Positions 37,524 through 48,976 of a stretch of 64,000 nucleotides of DNA are shown in pieces. The notes beneath the pieces were generated by a model that did no database searches, had not been told where the DNA came from, and saw nothing but the letters and a program-made list of their open reading frames with translations. Location of the stretch: contig CM049321.1 in assembly GCA_026874595.1 (NCBI GenBank), positions 25,533,479-25,597,478 of the forward strand, in the 5' to 3' direction. How positions within the stretch are numbered: position 1 is the first letter of the stretch; each line of letters opens with the position of its first letter. The position numbers and the translations under genes were made by a program. This DNA comes from Sipunculus nudus. Its lineage: Eukaryota > Annelida > Sipuncula > Golfingiida > Sipunculidae.

Positions 37524-38401
37524 GTAGGTCTGCGACTTGGAGTAGTTGCCCGTGTCTTCATTGTCCGTATGATTTTAACCAACCATAAGGACATGCAACA
37601 GCCATTTAATTCTTTAAGCTTATAAACAGACAAAGCGATACTCTACATTCCCGCAAAACTTCCTTACTTCCATATACTCTTGCGCAAACCTGATTTGGGT
37701 TAAGTACTATCAAACAAAATGACAGGTGTTTATACCAGTCAAGCCCGCTATGTAACACTTAAGCAGGAGTGTGGCCTCACAAGCAAACAAAGCCAGCAAA
37801 ACAAGAGGTTTTCCCCTATCTTTAATGATAACACCATGGGTCACATTATGGCGGTAGGTGACATGTTTTCAGATAATGCCTGCTTAGCATAGGGCATTTA
37901 CTGAATGGTGTTCTTGCATCTAAGCATTTACTCTGTCAATATTAGCCCAGTCTGTGCCAAAAAAAATGCATCCAGTCCAGGATGGCAAAACTTAAACAGT
38001 TTTCATGTGCAGTTAGTGAGCTTGTGAAGTAGTATCTATCAAGAGGTATGCTAATAGTGCTGATTTCCTTATAGTGATGTTTAAATGTACAGGGTTATGT
38101 GGTATTTCCAAGCATAAATAATGCCAGAAATAATTTACACATGTAAAGTGCTACATCGCGTTTTTGTATCATCTTCTGTAACCGGTTTTTGTTCGTTTGT
38201 ATCGCGAACATTTACTCTTAACCTAGTTTATCTTTATAATCTGATGAAACACGTCTGTAAGCTTATCTCCTATTTCTTTGGTTCTATTTTATGGTTAAGC
38301 TGATACACTCTTTACTTTTTTAATTATTTTTTTTTTATATCTGGCTTTTTTTAAATTGGTTGCATTAGGTATAAATCAATAAACATTACATTCTGTCACA
38401 G

Positions 38402-38517
38402 ATGGCAGAGTGCAGTCCAGTACATCGGGCAGCGCACTTAGTGGGGCGGAGCAGGCAGCGTTGATGAGGCCGGGGACCCTTGTAAAGAGAGGACTGGACT
38501 GGGAAGGCCGGACACAG
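38402..38517 (+). CDS. Gene 3, second coding exon: first half of MIB/HERC2 domain
   Basis: Lies between a 3' splice site (TTCTGTCACAG) ending at 38401 and a donor (ACACAG|GTAAAC). In phase with the previous exon it encodes residues 349-387: an S/G/A-rich linker, then RPGTLVKRGLDWEG, which fits the start of the MIB/HERC2 fold (G-x-R-V-x-R-G-x-D-W). It ends in phase 0 at TQ, just before the conserved DG. That precise in-phase continuation is the main evidence that the domain belongs to this gene. Confidence 0.85.
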
Positions 38518-39237
38518 GTAAACTCAGACCCACATCCTTTTAAATCAAAATAGACCTGGAAAATGTGTGCACATTATGTTCATACCAAGGGTCGGAAGCA
38601 TATTGTGAATTTGGCATATAACATCACATCAAAGATTATATCGATCCTTGTTTAAAACCAATAAGGCCTTTGGTAAAAAGACAGTTACAACCATTGGCAC
38701 TGAAAAGAAACCTCTGTTCAATCTTAATTTCACCTTGAAATATGAAAATACTACCCAAGTTATAACTAAAGTGTAAAGAACAATTCTTGTAAATGGATAT
38801 AAATGGCAATGATAATTGGGCTGGTAAGCTTACTTGAGTCGTGATACAAGCAATTTCGAGGAATGCATTGCAGTAGACTTTCATTATATTTCATTCATAT
38901 TTTGGTAAACAGCCCATAATCTTAACATTATGCTTCGAATAATGCAATAACGCAATTGAATACACATGGACTCACAACCAAAACTAAAGCCACGTCTCTA
39001 TGGTAATGAGACATTTACTATATCGCGTACTCGTTGGCTGCGTCTAGTAACCTGTGCGAGCCATGCCTGTATTCATGCGGTCAGAAATTCAACAAACACG
39101 CGGAGGGGTTTATCAATATGCTAAGTTAAAACGGAATTTTTCTTGCTCATGTTTGGTGTTCTTAGAAAGTACACTAAAATGCCAACGATTAGTCTAGCTT
39201 ATGTCAATATTAGCTTATGTCAATAGCTTATTTGCAG

Positions 39238-39391
39238 CCTCATGTGGCAATATAATGCTTTCCTAAGTCCTAGATGTGAAGGCACTTTAACTGCCAGTAA
39301 TCTGATCATGTCAGAGGGCCGATATGGAGCTACAGCCTATACCGGTCTCCACATTTCCAATGTTACCAATGTTCGTGTTTACAGAAGCGAA
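39238..39391 (+). other. Exon-like segment inside intron 2 of gene 3
   Basis: Flanked by a 3' splice site (GCTTATTTGCAG) ending at 39237 and a strong donor (GCGAA|GTAAGC). Its 154 bases are open in one frame (51 codons, including GRYGATAYTG), but that is not the frame delivered by exon 2. Spliced after exon 2 in phase 0 it reads five codons and then TAA, so inclusion would truncate the protein before the second half of the MIB/HERC2 domain. It may be a cassette (poison) exon, a relic of another gene, or chance. Confidence 0.3.
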
Positions 39392-39629
39392 GTAAGCTGT
39401 CTGCTCCTAATGCTGTTGCATATCTGTTACATTATAGTTTTTGATATAACACCCTTTTTAAAATGTTAAGTATTAAGATCTTTTCATGGAAGGGTGTTAA
39501 TTTGATTTATACACATTATTTGGTAATGTATACATACATTTCAGTTAACAATTTTAAAGGTTTTTTACCCCAGTAGAATGCAATGTTACGATACTGTTGT
39601 TGATATCAGGATCTTTATTTTTTGTCCAG

Positions 39630-39764
39630 GACGGGCCACCACCAGGAACTGGCCGAGTGCTGACGACGAACCCGGGAACCGTGACTGTGCAGTGGAGCAC
39701 AGGATACATCTGTACCTACCCCATGGGTCGCGGTGACCGATATGAGCTACAGCTGGCTGACTAA
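39630..39764 (+). CDS. Gene 3, last coding exon: second half of MIB/HERC2 domain
   Basis: Follows a 3' splice site (TTTTTTGTCCAG) ending at 39629 and is read in phase 0. It encodes residues 388-431, beginning DGPPPGTGRV, then VTVQWSTG and RYELQLAD before TAA at 39762-39764. The spacing of GT-x-V, V-W-x-x-G and Y-(D/E)-L is that of MIB/HERC2 domains known from Mind bomb and HERC2, where the domain binds substrate or partner peptides. By analogy it would supply substrate selection for the RING; this is inference. Confidence 0.88.
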   Translation, partial: DGPPPGTGRVLTTNPGTVTVQWSTGYICTYPMGRGDRYELQLAD

Positions 39765-39825
39765 AACCTAGTCCTTGGAATTAAAACAAAAAATGGACGG
39801 GTTTCAGGGCACCTGGAGGACGCTG

Positions 39826-39831
39826 AATAAA
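39826..39831 (+). terminator. Polyadenylation signal for gene 3
   Basis: AATAAA 62 bases after the stop codon; the first such signal downstream. Confidence 0.55.
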
Positions 39832-39839
39832 ACATGGCT

Positions 39840-42196
39840 TCGGATGAAGGCCAAAATATATTGATTATAATGTGTACAATTGGCAATACTAAATCGTAGA
39901 AGGCATTCATTTATTACCCGTAAATACATCATCCTATTTTCATCACATGATTTAAGCAAACAGTTCCCCGGATCCACAGACGCTGTTCAATGTTGGACTT
40001 GCAGAGTGATTGGTACAATTTATAAATAAAAGACACAAATGTATATATATGGCATTTTTCCCTATCAGAAGAAAGTAATTGTACAGAATCGCTTATATGG
40101 AACCCTTCGCCTTCGTATTCGCTTATGCGCTTATGGAAACTTCGATTTCAGTGGGAATCTAAACCGCCAAGTTAAATGGCCAAGCCTTCTTTGGCTCAAT
40201 TCAATAACAGGAATATTTTGATAAGCCAGTCATACCACAAACTGTGCAACGAATTTTTTTTTTTAACAAAAGTCTTAAATATTGAGCTAATCATTCACAA
40301 CTGTACAAGTAATGTAATTAGGGGACTAAGTTTGGACTTCGAGTTCCATGAGTCTGAATATCTCACCCCATAAGGAATTTGATTTTCCAGGTTATATGGT
40401 GGACTAAACCTGCTGAAACTCACACATACACTCAAAAATGAGAAAGACGTGTGTAACATAAACAATAAAAGTACAATGAAAATATACTTACAGTTCTCTG
40501 GAGAGGCTTTCCACGCACATGGTACACAATCCATAGAGTTAGTATCAATACACAAAGGCACAGAGTCGTGGTTAATCCGGAATGCACACTACACAGAAAG
40601 TTCGCCTGGCACCTAGGCCGCCTGTCACATGATCGTCGCTCACGTGACTTAGAAATTTACTCCTCGAGTCCTTGTGTTTTTTACACAATACACACGGTAC
40701 GCAAGCGCTACATGCCGTCCAACAACTCACCGGCTTAACACAGTCACTACTCTCGAGGTACCCGCTTCATTGAATCAATTACAGATAGGCTCACTGCCCA
40801 CGTTGTAGCCTACCTCCTAGAAATCTGTATCCGAATATTCCACGCACAAGACAATATTCGGTACCATACAAACAGATCTGCGTATCATTTGTCCTTTAGT
40901 CTGTTCGTTGCGCTCAACCACGGCAAATACACATCGGGTGTATACAAGTCCTTCTGAAAACACAAGGTACAGGTCCGTTAGTGAGGTTTCGTTGGCTGCC
41001 CGCAGACTCTTGACATGCATTACATCGGGAAATCTCCCCTTTCTTAATCAGTTCAAAGACCATCTCGGATCGTCCTCTGGACCGACAAACTGTCAGACAA
41101 CATTGTCTAACGCAATGACCTAGGAGATCGTGCCTTTGCTCCCGCGTCTTCAGCATATATACTCCTGCTAACGTCATATATTCTTACCGCTCTTGGCCTA
41201 TCGCCTTACAGTATTATGCGACACGTGAGTCAAGGCCCCAGAGATAAACGTATGGGAAAAATCTAGTATGCTGTTGCGTTGCCTTTGAAGTCTACAGTAG
41301 ACAATGTTAATACAGGAACCCGTCCAGACTAATGCTGACGCATCTGACAAGAATCAATTCTCACAGAATTACGACTGAACTTAAATCAGCATCAAATAAA
41401 TCATTTTGGTTACCTAAACCTAAGTTCCCACGCTAAACTCGATAGAATATTCGGCATATTTACATACAGCATATTTAAGAAACAATCATCTGGTAATACT
41501 ATCCTTACTTGAATGTTATAGACTCAATATCCGTTTATAAGTTTCATTGAGCAATGGAAGATGCAACCTTAAACAGAGCTTTAATTGTTAATTCATGATT
41601 ATAGGCCCTGGCGTTTATTGACTAAAGGTATTTTTTTTGTCTTAAATATTGCCAATTTAAGTTTAAACTAGATCCAATGTAAAATTAACTTTAAAGTATC
41701 AGCTCTATGCGAACGTAATCTCTCTTCCTTTAAAACCTTGTCTATGACATAAAATTCGATTCTGCCCCGAGAACCGTATTATTTAACAATCATGTTTAAT
41801 CTAGCCAGGTAGAGAAGTTTTGTGTCCTTTTACAAAAAGTTTAGTGTTTTACCACAGGCAAAGCAGGAAACACAACGATGATTCAAAATATTTTGTGGAC
41901 TTCCGTATTATTTGTAATTGTTTGATAAAGAAGTCATTCGGTCTTTACATGTGTGTGCAGGGGCACTTAGTCTTACTCATTTTAAGTACACGGTGGCGTG
42001 TATAGCAAATAGGTTTGAGTTGAAAGTTATCCTTCTGTCTTATGGAACACGTCGATATACGGGGGCGTGAGCGTTTGAAGCAGTTTGATTCAGAATAGAT
42101 ATTTTACAGATCAAGCCTACATATAAGAAGTTTTTTTTAACCTTCACATGAAGAATAGCGCATATTAAAATATCTGTCACGTTTTATCATGCTTAT
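39840..42196. other. No gene I can support
   Basis: A minus-strand frame at 40295-40561 has a good donor (GAACT|GTAAGT, near 40491) after about 23 codons. The segment to its right (about 40560-41215) is locally GC-richer. It could be a first exon and promoter of a minus-strand gene or part of an unrecognised repeat. Other short frames here overlap on both strands and show no domain. Confidence 0.3.
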
Positions 42197-43010
42197 TGTT
42201 ACAGGTGCACTTTTTATTGTGTGAGACGGGCGTAACTCGTGTTGTGACACCCTTGCCGGGCCGTTTGTTACATTCTCAGTTTAATCCGTACTGGTTGAAC
42301 TCTCGTTATCATGCTAGCTTGGATCTTTCTCGCCTGGCGGAGATCACGTGTACACCATGGTGTGTAGAGACACATAGCGATGTTCTTCTAGATGATTCCT
42401 GTAACGCGTGTTTACTGTGTTGTGTAAGATCTTTTAGACTGTTCGAGAAGTGGAAAATTCTCGGCTTTGGGTGAAGAGTATATAAAAGGGCTGTGTTTTA
42501 GAGCCGAGGGAGCAGCAGAGAAGATTTTCAGCGGACGCAGAAGCGTGTGTCAGTTTCTGGGACCTTATCAAACGAGTGCGGCAATTATAGATTTTGGTCA
42601 GACTTTCTCCTGGATTTTGTCCATTTGGACTTCAGTTTACTTTCTGGATTTTTACAAGAGATTTACACTGGACTGTCATTCTCCGAGAGTATACATTTAA
42701 AGCACTTATCGTTGTGACAGTGATGGTATCCAGGTACTGTGCACTTTGTGTATTTTTCTGTGTGATTGTATTGATTTGTTGTTATACCGCTGTTTAACTG
42801 TAAAATTGTATTGATTTAGTATATTGTAATGTTAGGGTTGTTTTAAGAATAAATGATGGTTATTGGTTAACAAAAAAACACTGACTTCTTTATTCATTCT
42901 CCTAGACATTTCACGCTGCCAAGTAATACAGAATCTGATTTTTTTTATCTCCATTACAAAATTTGTGCTCAACACGCATACGTGATCTGTTTATATTAGG
43001 TTCCGTAAAA
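42197..43010 (+). repeat. 5' LTR of the retrotransposon
   Basis: Aligns with the solo LTR at 27852-28609. Starts TGTTACAGG and ends TTCCGTAAAA, where the solo copy keeps CCGTAACA, so the terminal CA is mutated. A TATAAAAGGGCTGTG block lies about 280 bp in, at 42480-42494. About 55 bp around 42760-42815 are absent from the solo copy. Confidence 0.85.
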
Positions 43011-43162
43011 TAAAGTTTGATGCTTAATAGTTTTGACATTTTATTAGGCCTTGACCTGGACATTGTTTTATCATACATTGTTTACAAGATTACATATTGT
43101 TTACAGTACATTGTTTACAGGATTTATCTCAGTGGTTTTTGTTATTATTTTGACATCTTAAC

Positions 43163-44320
43163 ATGGTAGATTTCAAACCTGAGACATTTGTTGACGATCC
43201 CGACCCTGATCAACTTTAACAGTTTTCAAAAGAACAGTTGCTGCGTTTGGGACAACACTTAGGGCTAAGTGTGAAAATAGCTTTGAGAAAGCCTGATATA
43301 ATTGCTAAAATCATGCAAGATCTAGTTAGCAAAGGTTTAATTAAGGAGACTTAAGTTGAAACATCAAAAAATGACAGCCTTGCTATGCAATTAGAATTTA
43401 AAGAGTTGGAAATGCAACATTAGCTAGCATTAAAACAGTAAGAATTAGAAAATAAACAGAGAGAAGAAAGAGAAAGACAAGAAAAAGAAAAAGAAATTGA
43501 GTTAAAACGACTGGAATTAGAAAGACTTAAAGTAGATTGTAGTCTAAGTGCTGCCCCAACTCACAGTTTTGATGTTACTAAACACATTAGACTTGTCCCA
43601 ACTTTTCAAGAAAAAGAGGTGGATAAATATTTCTTACACGTTGAGAAAGTAGCTGAAAATTTAAAATGGCCTCTGGAAATGTGGACTATGCTGTTACAAA
43701 GTGTATTGACTGGCAAGGGAAATATATACAGAGCTTTCAATAGAAGCTGCTGCTGACTATGACCTGGTAAAACGGTTAATCCTAAAAGGTTATGAGTTAG
43801 TTCCGGAGGCTTACCGCCAGAAATTCAGATATTGGGAAAAGCGCAAAGAACAGACCTACGTCGAATTTGCTAGGACAAAAGAGTAGTTGTTTGATCGCTG
43901 GTGTAGTTCTAAAAATGTAATGAAAGATTATGGTAATTTGCGCCAATTGATTTTGCTTGAAGAATTTAAGCACTGCATTAACGAAGATGTTAAAACTTTT
44001 CTCGATGATTAAAGTCCTGAAACACATGACATTGCCGCTTACTTAGCTGATGATTATTCATTAACACACAAAATGTCCTTTACTAGCAAATCAAAGCAGT
44101 CATTCACAAACAAGAATGTAAATCAGTATGGTCAAAAGAAGTTTATAGCGCAGTCACCCAGTGCTAGTAGTCCTGATGATTCAGCAAAGTCCATTGCTAC
44201 ATCTCAGTCCACGTCCAGTATGTCTATGTCCAACAAAGACCAGTCATTTACAAAGAAAATCTGTAATTACTGCAAGACGGAAGGTCATCTAATATCTGAC
44301 TGCTTGGAACTTGCGACTTA
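43163..44320 (+). pseudogene. gag of the LTR element, multiple stops
   Basis: Starts at an ATG 153 bases after the LTR. A long K/E/R-rich helical region (about 43440-43530) precedes a capsid-like segment, and the 3' part (44073-44321) ends with one CCHC zinc knuckle of the form C-x2-C-x4-H-x4-C. In-frame stops occur near 43217, 43352, 43422 and later, so it cannot be translated through. Confidence 0.75.
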
Positions 44321-44811
44321 ACCAAATAGCAAACCTTCTGGTTTTGTTTCAAAACCTATGCATAGCATAGTACAAGAGCCAGGCTCTTTTTATGTAAATA
44401 AGGGGTACAACTCATTTATTGGCTCCAATAAAGAGTTGGATGCTACGGAGGCCCAAGCGCCGTCTGAATCAAAGGTAGAATCCGTAGCTTGCGGGGAAAA
44501 ACCTCAGTTGATTCCTGCGAGTAATTAAATAAGGCTAGGTCCTTTCAAGACTCCTGCGAGGAGTATCCTTTGAATAAGGCTAAGTCCTTTTATGACTCTT
44601 GCGAGAGGATTTCAAGTGAGGCCAGGTCATCTTATAACAAACAGAAGTTTGTTTCTGCTGACTAAAATTCCTCTGTTGACTCCCATGAGGAGTTTGGTAA
44701 TAAATTGGATGTAGATCCCTTAAATGACTCTGAAACAGAGTTTGTGACTGACACTGTCAGTGTCAGTTCTTTGATGAAGCTGAGGTAGTAGATTCCTCTC
44801 CTGACTCTGAA

Positions 44812-45309
44812 ATGGAGTTATTTGAGCCATTCATACATGATGGTTTTGTATCACTTTATAGTGATTTTTCATATTCTACCCCTATTAGAATTTTGAGGAA
44901 CACTGGTTCAGGCCAGACTGTCATGTTAGGAAACAACTTGCCATTTTCTAATAGGTCCTTTACTGGTGCACATGCACTTGTTAATGGTGTGTTTTCAGAC
45001 AGGCACACTTCAGTTCCGCTTCACAGTATCCATTTAAAGTCAGATTTGATTTCTGGGAATATTACTGTGGGCATAAGAACTACTTTATCCTTTAAGGAAA
45101 TCCAGTTGCTATTAGGCAATGATGTTGCAGGTGACAAAGTACAGCCTGTACCAATAGTGACAGAAAAGCCGTCACTTGATAAGGACACTGGTCCGGAAAG
45201 TCAGGAAATTCCTAGTTTGTATCCTTCTTGTGCTGTAACTAGATCTATGGCCAAGAAAAACACACATGAGGATAATGGTCCGGATAATAAACACTCTGAG
45301 AGTCACTAG
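44812..45309 (+). pseudogene. Aspartic protease region of the LTR element
   Basis: A 165-codon frame with the retropepsin pattern: a hydrophobic strand, the catalytic triad position, and downstream LLGND, a usual landmark of retrotransposon proteases. The catalytic D-T/S-G motif reads N-T-G here, so this copy should be inactive. Confidence 0.7.
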
Positions 45310-45377
45310 TGACTCGTCTAACGACTCGCGTACAGGATGCAGCATTCTAAAGGTCAGAACTTTTCGCGGAAAAGCAT

Positions 45378-46683
45378 ATGGACCCTGATATTTCATGTTT
45401 GTTTCCCAGGGCAGTTTCTAAAGATGAACTGTCACAGAAAACAGTTTCTTTCTATTTCAAAAATGGAGTGCTTATGCGTAAATGGCAACCACCTGATATA
45501 TGCGCTGATGATGAGTGGGCCTTCAAACATCAAATAGTAATGCCAAAAAGCTTTCGCAGTGAAGTTCTAAGCATGGCACATGAGGCTCCTTTGTCTGGCC
45601 TTTTAGGTATAAATAAAACTTATCAGAAAGTTAGTACATACTTCTTTTGGTCTAGCCTCAGAAAAGATGTTGTACAATATTGTAAATCATGCCATACATG
45701 CCAGATGGTACGCAAGCCCAATCAGAACCCTCCTAAGGCCCCACTTAGGCCTATTCCTGCTTTCGAGGAACCATTCAGTAGGATTATTGTTGATTGTGTT
45801 GGACCACTGTCCAAAACAAAATCTGGACATGAATACTTGCTGACAATTATGTGCGCATCTACCAGGTTCCCTGAGGCAATACCATTGCGCAAAATTAATG
45901 CCAAAAGTGTTGTCAAAGCTCTGACCAATTTTTTTACAACTTTTGGATTACCAAAGTCCGTACTGTCTGACCAAGGGTCTAATTTTATGTCTAGCTTATT
46001 CCAACAAGTTATGCTTGAGCTAGGTATAAAACAGTACAGCTCTTCGCCATACCATCCTGAAAGTCAGGGTGCCCTCGAGCGTTTTCACCAGACATTAAAA
46101 ATACATGATCTGAACTTATTCCTATGAGTCCTTGGGTTTCAGTCCCTTTGAACTAGTTTTTGGACACTCCGTTCGAGATCCATTGAAACTGTTTTAAGAA
46201 AAACTCTTTTGTGAAAATCCTGATTCTCTTAATTTACTGGAGTAGGTTTCAGACTTTCGCACTAAACTACACAATGCTTGTGAGATTGCAAAGTCAAATC
46301 TAAAATCTGCACAAAGTAAAATGACAAAGTATGACAAGCACACTGTAAGAAGGACGTTTGAGTCTGGCGAAAAGGTCCTTGCCTTTCTTCCCATTCCTGG
46401 CAGACCTCTGCAAGCTAGGTATTTTGGTCCTTACATTGTTGACAAGAAAGTCAGTGATTTAAATTACATACTGTTGACACCAGATAGACGTTAGAAGAAA
46501 CAACTGTGCCATGTTAACATGTTAAAAGCATATTATGACAGAAATAGCACATCAGATGTTGTACAAAATGTTACTGCTGTTAATTGTGTAAAAACTGATC
46601 CTGACCCAGTTAAAGTAGATACTGATTGTAAGTGTGATGTAGACATTCAGTGTGGTACAGTACCATTAACAAAAATCAGACGT
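45378..46683 (+). pseudogene. Integrase of the LTR element (H2C2, DDE core, GPY/F), broken
   Basis: The open part (45378-46127) contains an H-x-x-C-x-x-C zinc-binding region (CKSCHTCQ) and a catalytic core with D in IVDCVGP, D in LSDQGSNF and E in GALERFHQ. After the frame breaks at about 46110-46130, a GPY/F-like module (FGPYIVDKK, then HVNMLKAYY) follows before the RT, interrupted by further stops. The GPY/F module links this integrase to Ty3/gypsy rather than copia elements. Confidence 0.85.
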
Positions 46684-47172
46684 GCTTAACAACCTGGATG
46701 CTAAACTGTCACACCTTACCACACAACAACAACAAGACCTCAAGAACCTGCTGCGGACTTATGATCATTTGTTTAGTGACATTCCAACGGCAACTAACAT
46801 GTTATGCCATGACGTCGATGTTGGCGAGGCAAGCACAGTCAAGCAGCATCCATATAGACTGAATCCAGAAAAACAAAAGTATCTACAGGATGAGATTCAA
46901 TATTTGCTGGTCAATGATTTTATTGAACCTAGTAACAGTAACTCGAGTTCACCATGTATTCTTGTGCCAAAACCTGATGGAAGTTACCGTATGTTCACAG
47001 ATTATCGAAAACTTAACTCTGTCACCAAGACTGACACGTTCCCGTTTCCGAGGATCGATGATTGTACTGATAGCGTCGTTAGCTCCAGGTATGTCTCCAA
47101 GTTTGACTTGCTAAACGGATTCTGGCAAGTTCCGCTGACAGATCGAGCGAAAGATATATATATATATATATT
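46682..47172 (+). pseudogene. N-terminal reverse transcriptase of the LTR element, truncated
   Basis: A frame beginning near the end of the integrase carries the Ty3/gypsy-type RT start: ILVPKPDGSYR, DYRKLN, FPFPRIDD and SKFDLLNGFWQVPLT. The YxDD box and everything after it are lost at the TA repeat. Its position downstream of integrase is the notable point. Confidence 0.85.
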
Positions 47173-47579
47173 TTATGCGTGTAGCCGTGTTAATCTTTAT
47201 GTAGAACATGATACATGATAATGCATGATATAGTGTGATAGATCTACGATTGGCTATTCTGAACTGGTACCATGTTGACCCAGGTTTCAGAAAGGGTGTT
47301 TTTCAGTTACCCATAATGCCAGGTTATATATGTCCAGTCCATGTATTCGGGTTTATGTGGATTCATGCCCTCTGACATATTAATGGTTTGAAGTTCATCA
47401 GTAATGTTCATTGGCTAAATGACGATTGACGATTGGTATATTATCGATATTATATATGTAAATCATTTTCCTTTAAACCAGTAAAGCATTATATCATATA
47501 AGTATTGTTTTACGGGATACATAGATTTTGTGCAATGCCTTTTGAAACATTCCATCTGTAAACAAATGTTAGTAACTTC

Positions 47580-47960
47580 CCGTCCTTCCATCTTTCCGTA
47601 CTTCCGTACTTCCGCACTTCCGCCAGTGACCTTTAATAAGCGATAACTCAGCAACAACATACTTCAGTTTTCATCAGGGATGATTAGTACATATGAGAGC
47701 TCCGGACCTATTGATTACAGACCTGTCGAAATTCAAATATGGCTGCCACAGCCCAATCGCTGATTTTATTTCGTGCGCGATAACTCTACAACAACATACT
47801 TCAGCTTTTCAAAATTCATGAGGGCTCCACACCTATCGAATAACATACCTGTCGGAATTCCGATATGGCCACCACAGGCCAATTGCTGATTTTCTTACGT
47901 GCGCGATTACTCAGAAACAACATACTTAAACTTTAATATGTCGATGGATTAATAAATAAA
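47580..47960. repeat. Tandem repeat, about 130-bp unit, about 3 copies
   Basis: Units share GCGCGAT(A/T)ACTC.(G/A)CAACAACATACTT, A(G/C)A(C)CTGTCG(A/G)AATTC and ATATGGC.(G/A)CCACA. Preceded by a short TTCCGTACTTCCG tract at about 47590-47625. Non-coding. Confidence 0.6.
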
Positions 47961-48089
47961 CGTCAAACAATCTGGGTATCTCATATCAGGTCAATATTAA
48001 TCAGATCTGGATTAAGCTATGTTTGGATGGCACCAAAGATTGGCAATTCAAATAATTTTTTTGTGTATTTGATATAAGAAAAAAAATAA

Positions 48090-48976
48090 ACGGTGAACTC
48101 CCGCATGATGACCACGCCGTTAACACGACCACCCCGCTAACACGACCACTGTTCTTGGTCCCAGAATCATCAAATAAAAAACTTCGGTAACACGACCACC
48201 CCGGTATCACGACCAACGACCACCTTCAGATGAGCCCCCGTATCACGACCACTGGCCCGTGGCGACTGCGGCCCGATGTTAAGCAGATGACACGCTCATC
48301 GCCCAGCTCGGACTTAGATAATAGCCCGCGATTAATTAGACGGGCACTTGGGAAAGCCCACTTTCATCTGCCCAGCCACAGTTAGGATTGTTTATAATGC
48401 CGCCCAATCTGTTAGCTAAATTATACGCACACAAAAAATAATAGACTTCATGGTCCATTGCATTGTTTGTTGATTACGGCTGATAGATTAGCTTTTAACA
48501 TTCTGATAAAAAAGGAGTTTGGCAAACATAACTGACACCACACGCATACAGTAAAGTTAAACTGTGACAAATCACATGCAATGATCAAGCAGGAACCATA
48601 AAAATAACACTTAGACTTTGATGTGTTCATTCTGTTCTCACAACGTGTTCGACATGAGACCATCTTCGTGTTAAGACTAATGCTTTAAGAAGGACTTCAA
48701 CGGCAACTATTTTTTTCATTTGTGTGTTTTATTTCTATGTGAATAAAACTTTTGAATAATGTTCATGTTTGTGATTTATTTTGCTTTATATTTTAAATTT
48801 TAAATTAAACAGGGACATCAACTTAACATTTAAATGAAATATCCATATTATCGCCTGCGTTAATATTGGCAGACAAATACTACAAGACAAATAATACAAG
48901 CATCCCTCTAACACGGCCACCCCGCTAACACGACCACTTTTCCTAGTGCCGCAGGTGGTCGCGTTAGTGGGGTTTT
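48090..48976. mobile_element. Pogo-like inverted-end element with a terminal hairpin
   Basis: The left end has CGGTGAACTCCCGCATGATG followed by repeated AACACGACCACC. The right end closes with GTGGTCGCGTTAGTGGGG and TTTTACTG, next to a TA. An 18-bp hairpin lies at the right end: CCCCGCTAACACGACCAC at 48920-48937 pairs with 48955-48972, with one mismatched pair. No transposase frame, so non-autonomous. The 71-codon minus frame at 48001-48216 only translates the repeats. Confidence 0.6.

Larger units (their letters stand above)
42197..47172 (+). mobile_element. Truncated, decayed Ty3/gypsy-type LTR retrotransposon with IN before RT (Gmr1-like)
   Basis: A 5' LTR (42197-43010) is followed by gag with a CCHC knuckle, an aspartic protease, integrase with H2C2, DDE and GPY/F regions, and then the N-terminal part of a Ty3/gypsy-type reverse transcriptase. 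The copy ends in a TA repeat at about 47155-47172, inside RT. RNase H and the 3' LTR are missing, and several stops interrupt gag and pol. No env-like frame was seen. The PR-IN-RT order is that of copia elements, but the RT and GPY/F sequences are gypsy-like. That combination defines the Gmr1 group described from deuterostomes. Confidence 0.85.

Noticed and set aside
42196-42797. Plus-strand frames in the LTR
   Set aside because: The same peptides appear in the solo LTR at 27.8-28.3 kb; they are LTR sequence, not genes.
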